This document shows positions 1 to 12,800 of a stretch of 64,000 nt of DNA, piece by piece. Position 1 is the first letter of the stretch. Every line of letters starts with the position of its first letter. The notes under the pieces were generated by a model that ran no database searches, was not told the origin of the DNA, and was given only the letters and a program-made list of their open reading frames with translations. The position numbers and the translations under genes were made by a program. The stretch is from assembly GCA_037893225.1 (NCBI GenBank), contig JAZGUH010000359.1, positions 1,302,001 to 1,366,000 on the forward strand, given 5' to 3'. The DNA is from Hippasteria phrygiana. Its lineage: Eukaryota > Echinodermata > Asteroidea > Valvatida > Goniasteridae.

Positions 1-288
1 TTTGAAAAAGACCACCTGGCCGGTTGCCACCTATATGCACATTCCTGTGCATACTCAATCCATTCACGCTTCAACTATATTGTTCTTGAACGGAAGTGTA
101 ATGAATAGATGAGCTTTTTCAAACGAAGCTTTCATTCACACGAAAGAGGGGGGGGGGGGGGGGGGGGGGGCTCCCAGTGCGGCGAACAGGAAAACTCTAT
201 TCAGTGTAGTGCCTGTTGTCTGCATTTACAGCACAGCCCGTTCTTGGCATACCAGACCCCATCAATAACAGACGGAGGCAAGGGGTTA
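1..288 (+). repeat. Repeat family A copy 1, with poly-G tract
   Basis: It contains CAACTATATTGTTCTTGAA, GAATAGATGAGCTTTTTC and ends GCAAGGGGTTAA. A run of about 20 G at 149-170 interrupts it. Other copies are at 6061-6404 (plus) and 9512-9758 (minus). The left end is cut by the window. Confidence 0.8.
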
Positions 289-756
289 ATGGCATGGAAA
301 TCAAATATAAACACTGGCTTGATGAGACGTATTGGCTCGCGACTGACTGGACAAGACACAAATATGCCTATTTCCTACAGAGCACTGATCTCTATATAAA
401 AATCCGGATTGCGCTTTGGCCGTTCAAGTTGTAGACGGCCGTCCGCCACATTACCACTCCATCCATAGCCGTATCCCCAAACGTAACGCGAACGTATAGG
501 CCTACTACGTATTCACATGTACACAGGCAGGCACGCGCTATGGCTAGGACTAGAGGCGTCACAATGTTTATTTTGGATGTTCCACACATGCGCGCGTGCG
601 TGCACGCACGGTTATTGAAAAATAACCAATCAGCGTTGGAAATGTGGAGTGGAAATATGGCGGCTGCTGGCGACATCTGTGCGTAAAGCGCGCAGCGGCC
701 AATGCGCAATCCAGATTTGTATACATGGAGATCAGTACTACAGAGTCATTCTTTAC
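289..756. other. Downstream part of a TAF2 intron, no gene seen
   Basis: No coding or repeat feature is recognised apart from CpG-containing stretches around 575-700 (CGCGCGTGCGTGCACGCACG). It lies inside the TAF2 transcription unit, 3' of exon 14. Confidence 0.5.
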
Positions 757-866
757 CGTCTGCTCTTGGAGTGACAGGTGATGTCCCCCTTGGTGACGTT
801 ATCTTCCACCTGCAGTGTGTGCTCAAAGGAGCCATCCAGTTCCTGGACGGTCACCTTGAGTGGTCC
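757..866 (-). CDS. TAF2: TAF2 exon 14 (residues 569-604), last exon inside the window
   Basis: It encodes [20 protein letters not shown] then [16 protein letters not shown] plus two bases. [14 protein letters not shown] is nearly invariant in TAF2. The acceptor is CTTCAG and the donor GTAAAG. No further TAF2 exon is visible in 1-756, so the HEAT-like and C-terminal parts lie beyond the window. Confidence 0.95.
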
Positions 867-3800
867 CTGAAGGACAAACAATGAGTATGTTTTTCGGTAG
901 TCACAACTAATCCACATTTTACACAGCAGACGCGGGGCAATTTCTGCATCTCGGACATTACACATTTCCACATTACAGTTGAACTGGTACCAATCAAAGT
1001 TTCAGAAACTTCTGATTGATGTTAACCCTAATCTCACATAAAGCTAAAAATATTATACTAGTAACAAACTGCAGTATTCTCACCTAACTGTATACAATGA
1101 TTGTAGTAATTTTTAGAATTTGGTACTTCACCCCAAAGTATGTAGTAATACTGTTTGTTGCTGGAGTTGGAGAGAAAATGTCTGTTATCATCCAAGGCGG
1201 AAACACAGCATGAACTACTGGTTTTCAGAGACGATACAATTCTATATTTATCTTAGCCATCCAACTAATTAGAACAAAAATACTTTTAAGTAAATGGTAG
1301 TACCAAGTAAGTTGCAAGTATCTTGACTGCTGTCATGATACACTCAATCATCAAGGACAGAGAGACTCAGTGTTACAGATATATTCATGCCAAGGGGGGT
1401 TAGGGTTCAGAAATGGTTTGATTCAGTATATATTACAATTAGCTCCGAAGTCATTGCAAACAATTTCTGTCAACAGTGTTGTAACATCACTGCAGCTGAA
1501 ATCAAATAAGGAGTCTAATAAGTGTGATATTCATGTCGTTGGAATTGCCCCGCCCATTTTTTTAAATTTTTACTTTTTAATGTTCCTGAACAAAGTATGT
1601 CATCTGTTTGAGGAAAATGTTTTCTCTCTTGAGACAAAACTTAATAAAAGCCTGTAATATACAGAATATATTATCTTACTGAACAAAGGAAGGTCATTTT
1701 AAATTGCAGGTTGAAAAAGTCTTTCAAATAGAAAATCAGTTCAAGAATTTATCGGTTATGGATATACATTGCAATTAACCCCTTGAGTACGGTTATTACA
1801 GTGAGGCGCCGGGGTGCCGTGTCGGCTGTGCAGCCAAGCGAAACGGACACAAAAAGCTTGTGCAGCCAAGCATAACGAACACAATAATCCAACAATGGAT
1901 TGAAAATGCAGAAAATTGTGTCTTTGGCCTCCGGCCTGGTGGCAATTTTGTTTTTGCGCCATGATAGTATAATATAAGAAATAACAAATATGTAAAGTAT
2001 AAAATAATGAAATCAACAGATTCCAATTCAGACCAACGGTACAAATATAAAATACCGAAATATATAACGCAAAATGGACGTCAAACCAGCATTTACACTC
2101 ACGACATATTTCAGGATTCCCTTCCGGCCTGGGTCCTGCCTCAACTCCAGCTCCACGATGTTCCGTTTCCGGTTGAAGTTGAAGCTGCCGTTGAACTGCA
2201 CGATGCCTCCCTGATACACCCACTGGTCCAGGAATAGCGACAGGTCCTTACCGGACACAGTGGAGAGAGACTTCAGGAACTGCCGAAACAGACAACAAAT
2301 AACAGGATTCACACAGAAATCTTACATTGAAAACAAATTTTTTTTCCATAATCATTCTTGATGTGAAGCTAAGTGATACATCAACATTTAGACCCAAGCA
2401 TGCTCTTTCTAATGCGAATAAAACTAACAAGTAAAAAAGATTCATTTCATAAGATGTGGACGCATATGTGATGTCGTCTGGGAAAACCCTTTACTTGGTG
2501 AAATTTATCATTCCTGTGTTATATGCATAACATTAATGAAGGCACTGTGTTGTTTTCAAAACCGTTTTATTCATGATTCTAGGATGTCTGTTACTTGAGT
2601 TATGACGTCAGGAAATTAAGAAACCCAGCTGACTTCATTTTGAGAAATCAAGCTTTAAACTTCTGCGTAACTCATTGAGTTTGCACAAAAAGTGACTGAA
2701 AGATTGCAAATTGTTACATTTAAAATGATGGAATTTTAGTTCATATTTTCAGGAATGATAATTTAGATATTAATCATTTAATTGGTAGCAGAAACTCAAA
2801 TTGTAAAAACAAAAAAATCTAGGGGACTATTGTGCCATTATCTTCAATGCAGGTTCGGCGACATGTAAGGGTTTTTCCCAGACCACATCACATATGTTGG
2901 CATAGGGAACTGGGACTCTTCAATGCCGTTAACGGTTATAATGACTATGAAGAAACTAGGCGTAACTCACCCCACTTGTGGACAGCAGCATGTTCCTCCA
3001 GGAGTTACTGATGAATTTGAGCGTTGCGGCCGAGGCAGCCAGAGACAGCAGCTTGTTGAACACCTAGGGATTATGGGAATGACATGGGTGACAGCCAGTG
3101 ATGTAGTCGAGTCCATCACAAGTCCCTGCAAGTCCCTGCAAGTGCATCACAAGCCCTCCAGTCCTAATCCCAATCACAATCTATTCAAATGAGCTTTGAC
3201 AAAGGCATTCCTTTGTTACTGTTCATCCAGTTACTTGTGACCGGCTTTATGAAAGGATTTCCTACTGGAATTGCGAAAAGACTTGTGAAAGGACTTTCAG
3301 GGACTCGACTACAGCTCTGGTGACAGCATCAATATCAAATTACTATTTGCGAAACTCATTCCCTCGCAATAAGATAAAAAGGTTCGCGGTAACACCATGT
3401 GAAATTGTTTCTCTTTTCTGAGTTTGTGTGGTTCTGAAAAGAACCGGGGAAACTCAAGGTTTCGGACAGTATGCTCTGCCCCTCGTCAGGAGTCTCCGTG
3501 TTGAACACCGTTACGAAATACATTCGATGAGATATCATTTTTCGGAGTTGTGGGACAAAAAAATAGAGAAAAGTAGGAGCGATGTAAAAAAAATAGAGAA
3601 AAGTAGGAATACTTAAAAGTCTGTAATATGCAAATAGTCGTAACGAAACATTCCAATTTTTGAGCTTTCGCAGGGTTTGTGGTAAAAACATTGATGCGCC
3701 CACAGGTTTCACTCTGTACAATAAATTATCTACTAATTTAACCCTTACCCCCCACGAGGTATTCTCCGAGCACCCTGCCAAATGCAACAGAATGCAACAC

Positions 3801-6800
3801 AGCTGAAATAAGAACCCTGGCAAATGCAATGTTGCACTGTGCAGTGAACTCATCTGTACCAGCCTTGTTGCTGGAGGCTTATACATGTATATTACTAAAT
3901 ACAAAAGAATGCATCAGACCAGAAGACATGCCTTGACTGCTAAATGCAACAACTTTTTACCATTGGTGCATTATGTTGCATTCAGCAGGGTTCGGGTTAG
4001 GGGTGTGTATTTACGGGTAGTAAAAGAACCGGGTACCCGATTGAAAAAATACGGGTACCCGTTAAAGAAACCCAACCCAAAAACTTCCAATCCCGCAAGT
4101 TGCAATAATGTCTTTCTCTGAGATTAAAAAGTCTGATTTCAGACAAAAGTCTGAAAAATCTCATGCCTGTCCAGTAAACATGATCACTACTCCGCCATTA
4201 CATGTTCCAGCACGTGTATGCGCCGGCATATCACAAAAGACAGAAGCTTTATACAGTTGTATTTATTGTGGAATGAGGCATGCTATTATGTCTCGTCGAG
4301 CCTACAAAAAACCGCAACCGGTAAATTCCCCTTTATTGTCAATTTTCGTGAGCGTCATAAACATGAAATCTGTGCTGGTTTCCCATGTAGTTGGGTTTTA
4401 ATTTTGAAAATTCCCTACAAATAACATTTATAACCTTTCCTTTTTCATTGTCTGGGAAGTTACTGTGCGATAATGTAAAGTTGTACGGGTACTCGATTCC
4501 ATAATCTGGAACCGGTTCCTGACATGAACCATCGGGTACTCTGGTACCCGGTTCCGATGCACACTTCTAGTTAGGGTTAATACAGCTCTATGGGCGAGAG
4601 TAGGATCTAGTCTGTCTGTCCGTCAGTCTGTCTGTGTATCTATCTCTTACCTGCAACAGCAGCTCTTGCCCTATCCTGAGCTCAATCAGCCTCATGACTA
4701 GATGCGCCTTCACCTTTAACATCTCATGGTATCGCCAGGAGACCGTGTGGGGGTTACGGATGGGGAAGTAAGCCCCACTCTCCCCAGGCTTGGGGACGGC
4801 TTGGGTCGGGTTCTTCTCCGGTTCGTCCGAGTCGGTATTTTGGACGGTGGGTGGATCGGGGTGGAGAATGACGCCGCCGATCCCCTGCTCATACTTACAG
4901 AGTGATGTCAGTTCCTAAAGAAAGTCGAAACATTTTGGCATATGTAGTTTACTTTCTCAAAAAATATATGCCTATGGATATAAACAAAATCACAGACGTA
5001 CAATACTACACGTTTGTAAATGGAAGTTTATTGTTCCCGTCCGTAAATTTCTTTGACACTTTAAAAATAATTACAGAAAAAACGCAGGCTGGAGTTTGCT
5101 TTCTTGTTATCAGAATGTTATACGTACCCGTAATATCTTGATACAACAGGCGCATGCAAAACAAATGTCGATGAGGCGGTACGTGGTCCATAATATCGAT
5201 CACTGCAGGTAAAACACCGACGTGCTTTGTGTGCAACATTTTTACCGGCGCGGCATGCAGTTGCAGGTGACGCATGAAAACATTTATCGGCAGGTATCAA
5301 ATATTCAAATATTCGGTCAAACCCAGTTTCGAATAATTGAATACTAAATTATTCAAGAATAAACAGCCCGAAAAGATAAGAAAGAGACAGTTTGGGAAGA
5401 CAGACTGTCAATTTGTTTAACCTTGTGTATGTGGTAACGGTATTCGTTGACTCCAAACATTCTCTTCAGGAGAAGGCCGGTCAGGTACTTGGAGATACCC
5501 TTGGGAAGCCACAGGTCAGACCAGCTCTGCGAGCCCACGAAGCAACCGAAGAACTGCTCCGCGAGCGACTGGGCCATCAGCCGACGAGTCATGAAGGTCT
5601 GATTGATGATGCGCTGGGAGTGCAGCAGGTTGGTACTGTTGGGATAAAAAACATGGATGGGGGAAATGTTTCTAAACATTCAGAGCTAATGCCGCCTTTG
5701 TATGGCATAACTAAACGTCCCTTATGGAGTACTGTTCCCACATCAGGGCTGGTGCTTCTGCTTGTCACATATATTTATTTGATGTAGTACAGGAGCACAT
5801 TGTTAATTTGGTTGGAGAAGAGTTGGGCTCATCCTTACAATCACTCTCTCACCGGTGATCTGTTGCTACTCTTAGTCTGTTCTTAGCCTGTTTTCCTTCA
5901 TCTTACGATCTCCTATCTTCAAGAAGAATCTCAATTCGTACATTCTGCATCTTTCATTCTTTTTCTTTTTGTAACTCTGTACCCCGAGTGGATTTCAGCC
6001 TTACTCATGGTTAACTTGCAAAACAATTTTTTAAATAAGAAATTATGCAACTCAAATATGCCCTTTACCTCTTGAATACGCGCGACGGCCACAGCCGTAG
6101 TTTGAAAAAGACCAACCGGCTGGTTGTCATCTGTACACACATTCCTGGGCGTACTAAATCCATTCATGTTTCAACTATATTGTTATTGAATGGGAGTGTA
6201 ATGAATAGATGGATAGATGGAGCTTTTTTAAACAAAGCTTTCATTAACATGAAAGGGGGGGGGGGGTTCCAAGCGCGATGAATAGGACCACTATATTTAG
6301 TGTGGTGCCTATTGTTTGCGTAATTGTTTGCGTTTGTGTACTTGGCATACCAGTCCCACCCCCACCCCCACCCCCATCAATGACAACCAGACACAAGGGG
6401 TTAAAGCAAATTTACTTTAATCATAATCCTAAAGAAGTTCTGCCAGAAACTTTGCTAAAATGTTTTGCCTCCAAGATCCAGAAATGCAGTGCAAATAGAT
6501 GGAGCACAAACTCCAAGTATTTTAATCCGGGAGCAATGCAACTTACCAAGAGCATAGACCCCTTACCTCAAATGGCACAATTTTTTAATAATCACCGCAA
6601 GACATGCATACCTTAGGATGGAGAGCGTAGCATAGGAGGCGTGGTCTTTGTAAGCCTCGTCAACAAACACTTGTTTGTAGTTACTGTAGGGATATCTAGT
6701 ACCCAGACACTCCTCAAAGAAATCAAACGCCTGCCAAACAAGTATAAACAAGGTTCCTGTTTCATCAAGACATAAATATCATTTTGAGTTGGAAGTCAGG

Positions 6801-9800
6801 GTATTGGGTTCAACATATCTATTAACCATAACCCTGCTAAATCAAACAAAATCCAACAATGGTAAAAAGCTGTAAATTTGTTGGATTTAGCAGTCAACTC
6901 AAACTACATGGTGTGCTGGATTTTGTCATATTTTATTAGCAGGGTGGTGGCAGACTTCTAATAAAATTTTTGTTGGATTTTGTTGAATTTGGAGGGCTCA
7001 TACAAACAAATACCTGTTGTATTTTGTTGGATTCAGCAGGGTACGTAACTACAAAATGAAAAGGCTGGGGTGTAGGTGGTACACTGCAGAATCCAACAAA
7101 ATTTACTATTGGATTTTGCTGTATTTAGCAGGCCTCTCATTTCAGTTTGGTTCAGAATTGTTGGATATAGCAGGGCCATATCAAAAACACTGAAGGAGGG
7201 CTAAAATAAATGGTCTGATGGTAAATTATAGTTTTACAATCAACCCTCTTGTGTTGAGGTCGACTTTTCTGCAATACAGACTTGAATAACATGAAACTAC
7301 TTCTTTTAAAACTGGAGAGAGGAATTTATGATTGCTCAATCTAAAATGAGCGATGCATGCCTAGCGTGTCATGTTTTTGAGCTAAATTGTAACAACGGGG
7401 GACCAGTGACGCAATACATGGACTACAGTCAATCGCAAGTGGGAGTTACTGTGCGTGCATGTGTGTGGTTAAGCAGTGACTAACTGTTGTTGTTCCAAAG
7501 GCTAGTACTGTGAGATACTCTTGAAGTTTTTTTCCCCTCATACTGCCTTCCTTTGAAACTCATTTAATTAAGCCAACCCTCCAGGGTATTTTGGCTAGAA
7601 CCCTGTCAGACACATCAGATTGCAAAATGTGTCACATTGACTTGTGTGCAGAGTGCAGCAAGGTCAAGCTGTCAGCACAGATGCACTGTGCCGCGTCTGG
7701 CAGGGTTTGGGTTAACCTACTTCCCTTCCACCTCATGATCTTTCACAATTCAAACTAAATGTGAATACATACATTTTATCCCTGTGATTTCTCGAGTGGC
7801 CTTTTGGCCTTGTGTTGGGCGATACCCATAAGAAACCTACTAGTCTGGTTTCCCGAACTTGTTCCAGTCTGCCTACAAAGTGCTCTGTATGACAAAGTCC
7901 TAACACGCTTAATAATGGTTCAACAGCAAAGTTTACTACACCAATGTATCAACACAGATATTGGTGTTTGATCAACTCACCTCGTGCAGAAAAGCTGTTG
8001 AGTGTTCAAGGAGCGGCTTGAGCTGAGGCAAGCAGAAGTGGGTGACCTCTGGCATGACTGGGTCAACTAGAATCTCAAAGGGTCTGAGTATAAGGAATAC
8101 AGCACAAAATGAGTAACGCTGTTATATTATAAGTGACTTAAAAAAAATAATAATAATAATAATCAAAGGATAGCATGGGCTTCATTCCAATCCCAGTCTT
8201 TCAACCAGTCTTCCAAGAATGAATTGGAATATATGAGTTGCCGGCTGCCCCTTGTAATTATAGCACTTTCTGTAGGTGATGGAATTTGTGTATGCAATTC
8301 AAGTGGATGAAAATCAGCCAGTTGACCCTAGCAAGCTCAATGGTCGAGTGATTAGAAGAATAACAGCACTAGCAAAGACGAAGTTGTGTGAGAAGTAATG
8401 TTACTGCTTTGGGTGAACTTTCGTTAGCCGTTTGGTTGTGTGTTTTTTTTTGTTTTTTTTTCCAGTAACTGTCATTTACGTTTTTCAATCTCATTTGTCT
8501 TTTTAAATCTGGAATCCCAAGAAATGATCTGACACATTAATTCAAACGTTAACGTGAATGAAACCATTCAAAAATATATAACTCGGGAATCAGGTTGGCC
8601 GAGTGGTACTTTCCTCGCCTTCCACCACTGTGACCCGGGTTTGAAACCAACCGGGGCAGACATGTGGATTGGGTTTTCAGTCCTTACCTGATTCCGTTTG
8701 TTTTCCCAGAATATCATTCTGAGGTTTTCCTCCCACTTCTAAAACTGAACATCATCTTGGTCGTCTTCCTACAGGTTTGGTCGGGTTTTCGAGCTACAGT
8801 GCGATATGCGCTTTTGAGGAATCCTTGGTTTCAGTGCCAGAAAGAATTAAACTAAATAAACAAGCACTTGATGTTTTTTTCGCAGGCTCTCAGAAAGCAT
8901 CGAGCACGCAGTGCTTCTAAAACTGCATTGCAAGGGTGAGATTGGCCAAAAATAAAAAATGCACGAAATCCAGAAAAAATCCACAAGGACCCCAGATCAA
9001 CATTGTATTTGCCTTAAGGCACCCCCTTCAAATGTCAATTGTTATTGGTCTATATCCACTTTTACAGGTAAAAACACCTTTGGGACACACCTTAGGAATT
9101 CCAGATTGCAAAAAAGATTCTTTAAAAATTCTGAAATCCCGACAAAAAATCCTAAAATCAGAAACAAATCATGAAATCTCACCCCTGGCATTGGGAAAAA
9201 GAAAATTCAATTATATAAAACTTACCCTACTGCCAGTGCGATATTGGGAGCCGACGTGGGTAGATTCAGAGCATAGTGGAACGTTTTCTTCCTCATGTCC
9301 GGCGTGTAGACCGTCTCCATCAGGTCACCTGAGGAGATCGCGGTCATGGCCTTGTCCACGGTGAACTCCAACTTCCACGTACAGGGCTCAGAGTATGTGT
9401 CGATGCAAGGGAACCAGGCACGGGAGGAAGTCTCATGGCTGTAGGTGAACATGTGTGCTGCTCTCTGTGGTGGGGGAGGGAGAATTACCAGCTAAAAATT
9501 CATACAAATATTTAACCTCTTCTGCCCGGCTGTTAATGACGGAGGCTCGTATGATAAGAACCGACTGTGTAGCCAAGGTGTACATGCAAACAATACGCAC
9601 CACACTGAATAGGGTGGTCCTATCTATCGCACCTGGAGCCCCTCTTTCGGGTGAGTGAAAGCTTTGCTTGAAAAAGCTCCATCTATTCATTACACTCCCA
9701 TTCAAGAACAATATAGTTGAAACATGAATGGATTGAGTGAGCACAGAAATGTGCGTACGTGACTAAAGTTCCTGTACATGAACACCTATTAGTATTATGC

Positions 9801-12800
9801 TTGACAATGGCGTAAAGACCAACGGGAACGATGCGATCATTTTCTGTACAAAGACATTGGCTGCGTGGAATAAGACTGAAGTGGACATATCTCACCTCTG
9901 CCATGGAACCTTCCATATCCGGGACAACAAAGTGAATTCCTCCCTGGGGCCTCTCGAGGGAGAACTCGATGCTGACCCGCAACATCTTCTGATCTGTAGA
10001 AGACAAAGATGTCAGAATTCCTGATCAATTTCAATGTAATATACAACGTCAAAAAACAAAACTACTCAATTCTGAAATACCTCACTTGACTTAAATTCTA
10101 CTTTTTTGTGCTAATATTACCTCGGACTCGGACCAGGACTTGACTACAAGACTACAGTGTAGAGGTGCACACATTTATACCCACGTGCATAGTGGGCGAC
10201 GCTTATTGGATCAGCGTTTTGAGAACCTACCATTTACAAGGTGCATAGCATCCTGGGGGATCTTGATGAGCAGCTCTCCGTTGGCCTGATCTGGATCCAC
10301 AGAGTTCATGGCAGTGTTGTGGCACCCAGAGAAGAAATCAAGATTACGTCTGACCAAAAAAATTGAATAAAACAGAATTCAAAGTATGGAAGGTTTGTGG
10401 TTTGGGGTAACAACATTTGAAATTGTTATCTCTTTTGATTTATGTGGTTCTGAGAAGGGACTGTCTTCTTGCGTATGGCAATCACATTATCTAAATACCA
10501 ATTATATAAATAAATACATACAAAGCAAAAATACAAGACTTACAATGTATCTACGACTAACAACTACTACTTGAATATAAACATCAAGATCTGTGAGCCA
10601 CTGAACTGCTATACGATGCCTCCCATACCTCATTGATACAGATTCTGTAGATTCGTGGCGGGTACCGGTTAAGGTCTACCAAGGACTAAAAATGTCGGTA
10701 AAAATGTCAAAACAAGGGCTCAATTTCACTGTCTTCTGATGGCGAATAGAGCATATTGTTTGAAAATTTCACATATTTCACATATTCCATATTTTACTCA
10801 TGTCCACCATGCAAACCCACAAGTCTCATATAAAAAAGAGTTCACAAAAAAATATTAATTTTCAAGTGAACAAAGAAAACTGGCAGGAGTGGGATTTGAA
10901 CCTGCAACCTCCGAGTTACTCAACCAACTGAGCTATCTTGCCTTAACAATAATATTGAATAGTAAGTAAAGTTCTCATATTATTCTTCTGACTTACTGTT
11001 TAGTTTCATTTTGGCAGATGGCCAGGGTGGGGTCGCTGTACATGAACGATGCCTCCCATACCTCGTTGATACAGATTCTGTAGATTCGTGGCTGGTACCG
11101 GTTAAAGGTTTACAAAGGACTAAAAGTTTTGGTTTAAAATGTCGAAACCAGGGCCCAATTTCACGGAATCCGTAACACTCAATTCTGTGCTAGCAGCCTG
11201 CAATTCTGTGCTATTTATGAGCTGGCAGAGAAATTCCGTACTAACCCCTAAGCAGGGGTCGAATTTCAGGTAAAAATCTACTAGACAGCTGGGCTAGTAG
11301 CACAATTTTTTTACTAGACCGGAAGGTATTTCACAAGACTAATGGTAAAAATAAGAGTGTTTTGAATGAGTGTGTTTCGATTTCTTTCCCTTTGCCGACC
11401 TTGTTGGGGGAGGGGTTAGAAATGCTGTTTTGATTGAAACTCCCTGCCTCAAAAAAAAAAATGGCCATTCCAGAAATTATGGGGCTTTTTCAGTTCACCA
11501 GATTTAGAAAAAAATCTTTAGTGATAGCATTTCACGCAGTTTATGAAGAAAAAAAACCAGACCACCGGACTAGTTCGGTCAAGAGTTCACTAGACCAACG
11601 CTCAAATCACTGGACTCAGTCCAGCGATCCAGTAGATATTTTGATCCCTACTAAGCACAAAATCCTTAGTTACAGAATGTACTCATATACGAGCCAAAAT
11701 TCCTCGCTACCTTGTAAAATACACTGACCACTAGTTGCCTTTTTCTCGCTAACCGTTACAGATTTCTCTGTTCAGTATATGGCCTCAACTATAAAAGGAT
11801 ATTGCACTGCTTGCTGTTGAGAAAGATGCGGTTGACCCCTGACCTGAGCGGGAGAAGATGCAGCTCAACATAGCCCTAGAGATCAAAGGTAACAAATGAT
11901 TTAAGGTCAAGTGTCACATACTGACTCAGTTAATCTGTACTCTAAACTGGTGTTAGAGCAAAACACTATTTTCAAGGCGAATTTACATATAAACCACTAC
12001 TGTGATGATGATCAAAATCCTGGTGCTCAAATCACATCATTTTTTTACTTTTTAGGCTACGCAAGAACAGCTGTCACAGTACAGTTAAAAAATTCAAGTT
12101 ACGAAATTCAACTTACGATAATGGACTTTCTCTGAAAGTTAACTCCAGTTATACACAATACCTGGTGATTCGTAAAGAAAAGAAAACAAACCACTATCAT
12201 CATTGGACACATGTGCATGTAATCACCATGGATACAATGAACCTCTTCAACATTCACAATGCATTATTTCTTAGTCACTTTTAACCCAGGATGCAATACA
12301 AAAAAAAATGATTTTGCAATTAACGCAAGCAATTAACCCTAACCCTCCAGGGTATTTTGGCTAGAAACCCTGCCAGACGTATCAGATTGCATACTTTGTC
12401 ACATTGACTTGTGTGCAGAGTGCAGCAAGGTCAAGCTGTCACCACAGATGCATTGTGCTGCGTCTGGCAGGGTTAGGGTTAATTCAATGGAATAGCCCTA
12501 AACCTCATCCTATTATAAACCCCAACCTCCCAACCCCTACCCTTACCCTGTTTCTCATTGTTTTAGTGTGAGGGGGCCTGGTGAGATTGCACACTGAATC
12601 AATGAGTTGGATTTTCATGAAAACTTATTTTATGTACCACCGGCTATGAACGACCAATTCAATAAACCAGCACTTGCATCCAAGTTACTTGGAATAATTA
12701 TGTCTATGGATGACAAATGATGCACCCCACAATTCAACCCTATCAGCATGATCAGCAACAGAAGTGCTGGCACATTGAACGGCGCTAAATTAGCAATTCT

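Noticed and set aside
4108..4424. 97- and 68-codon frames conserved at 48830-49152
   Set aside because: They are shared because both lie in copies of the same MITE; the frame is broken between copies.
9222..9452. Active M1 aminopeptidase
   Set aside because: The fold matches, but exon 10 lacks HEXXH and the distal Glu, and family-specific blocks identify TAF2.
10882..10945. tRNA gene on the minus strand
   Set aside because: The anticodon arm is shortened and the T stem is mismatched; the SINE-like tail recurs elsewhere.
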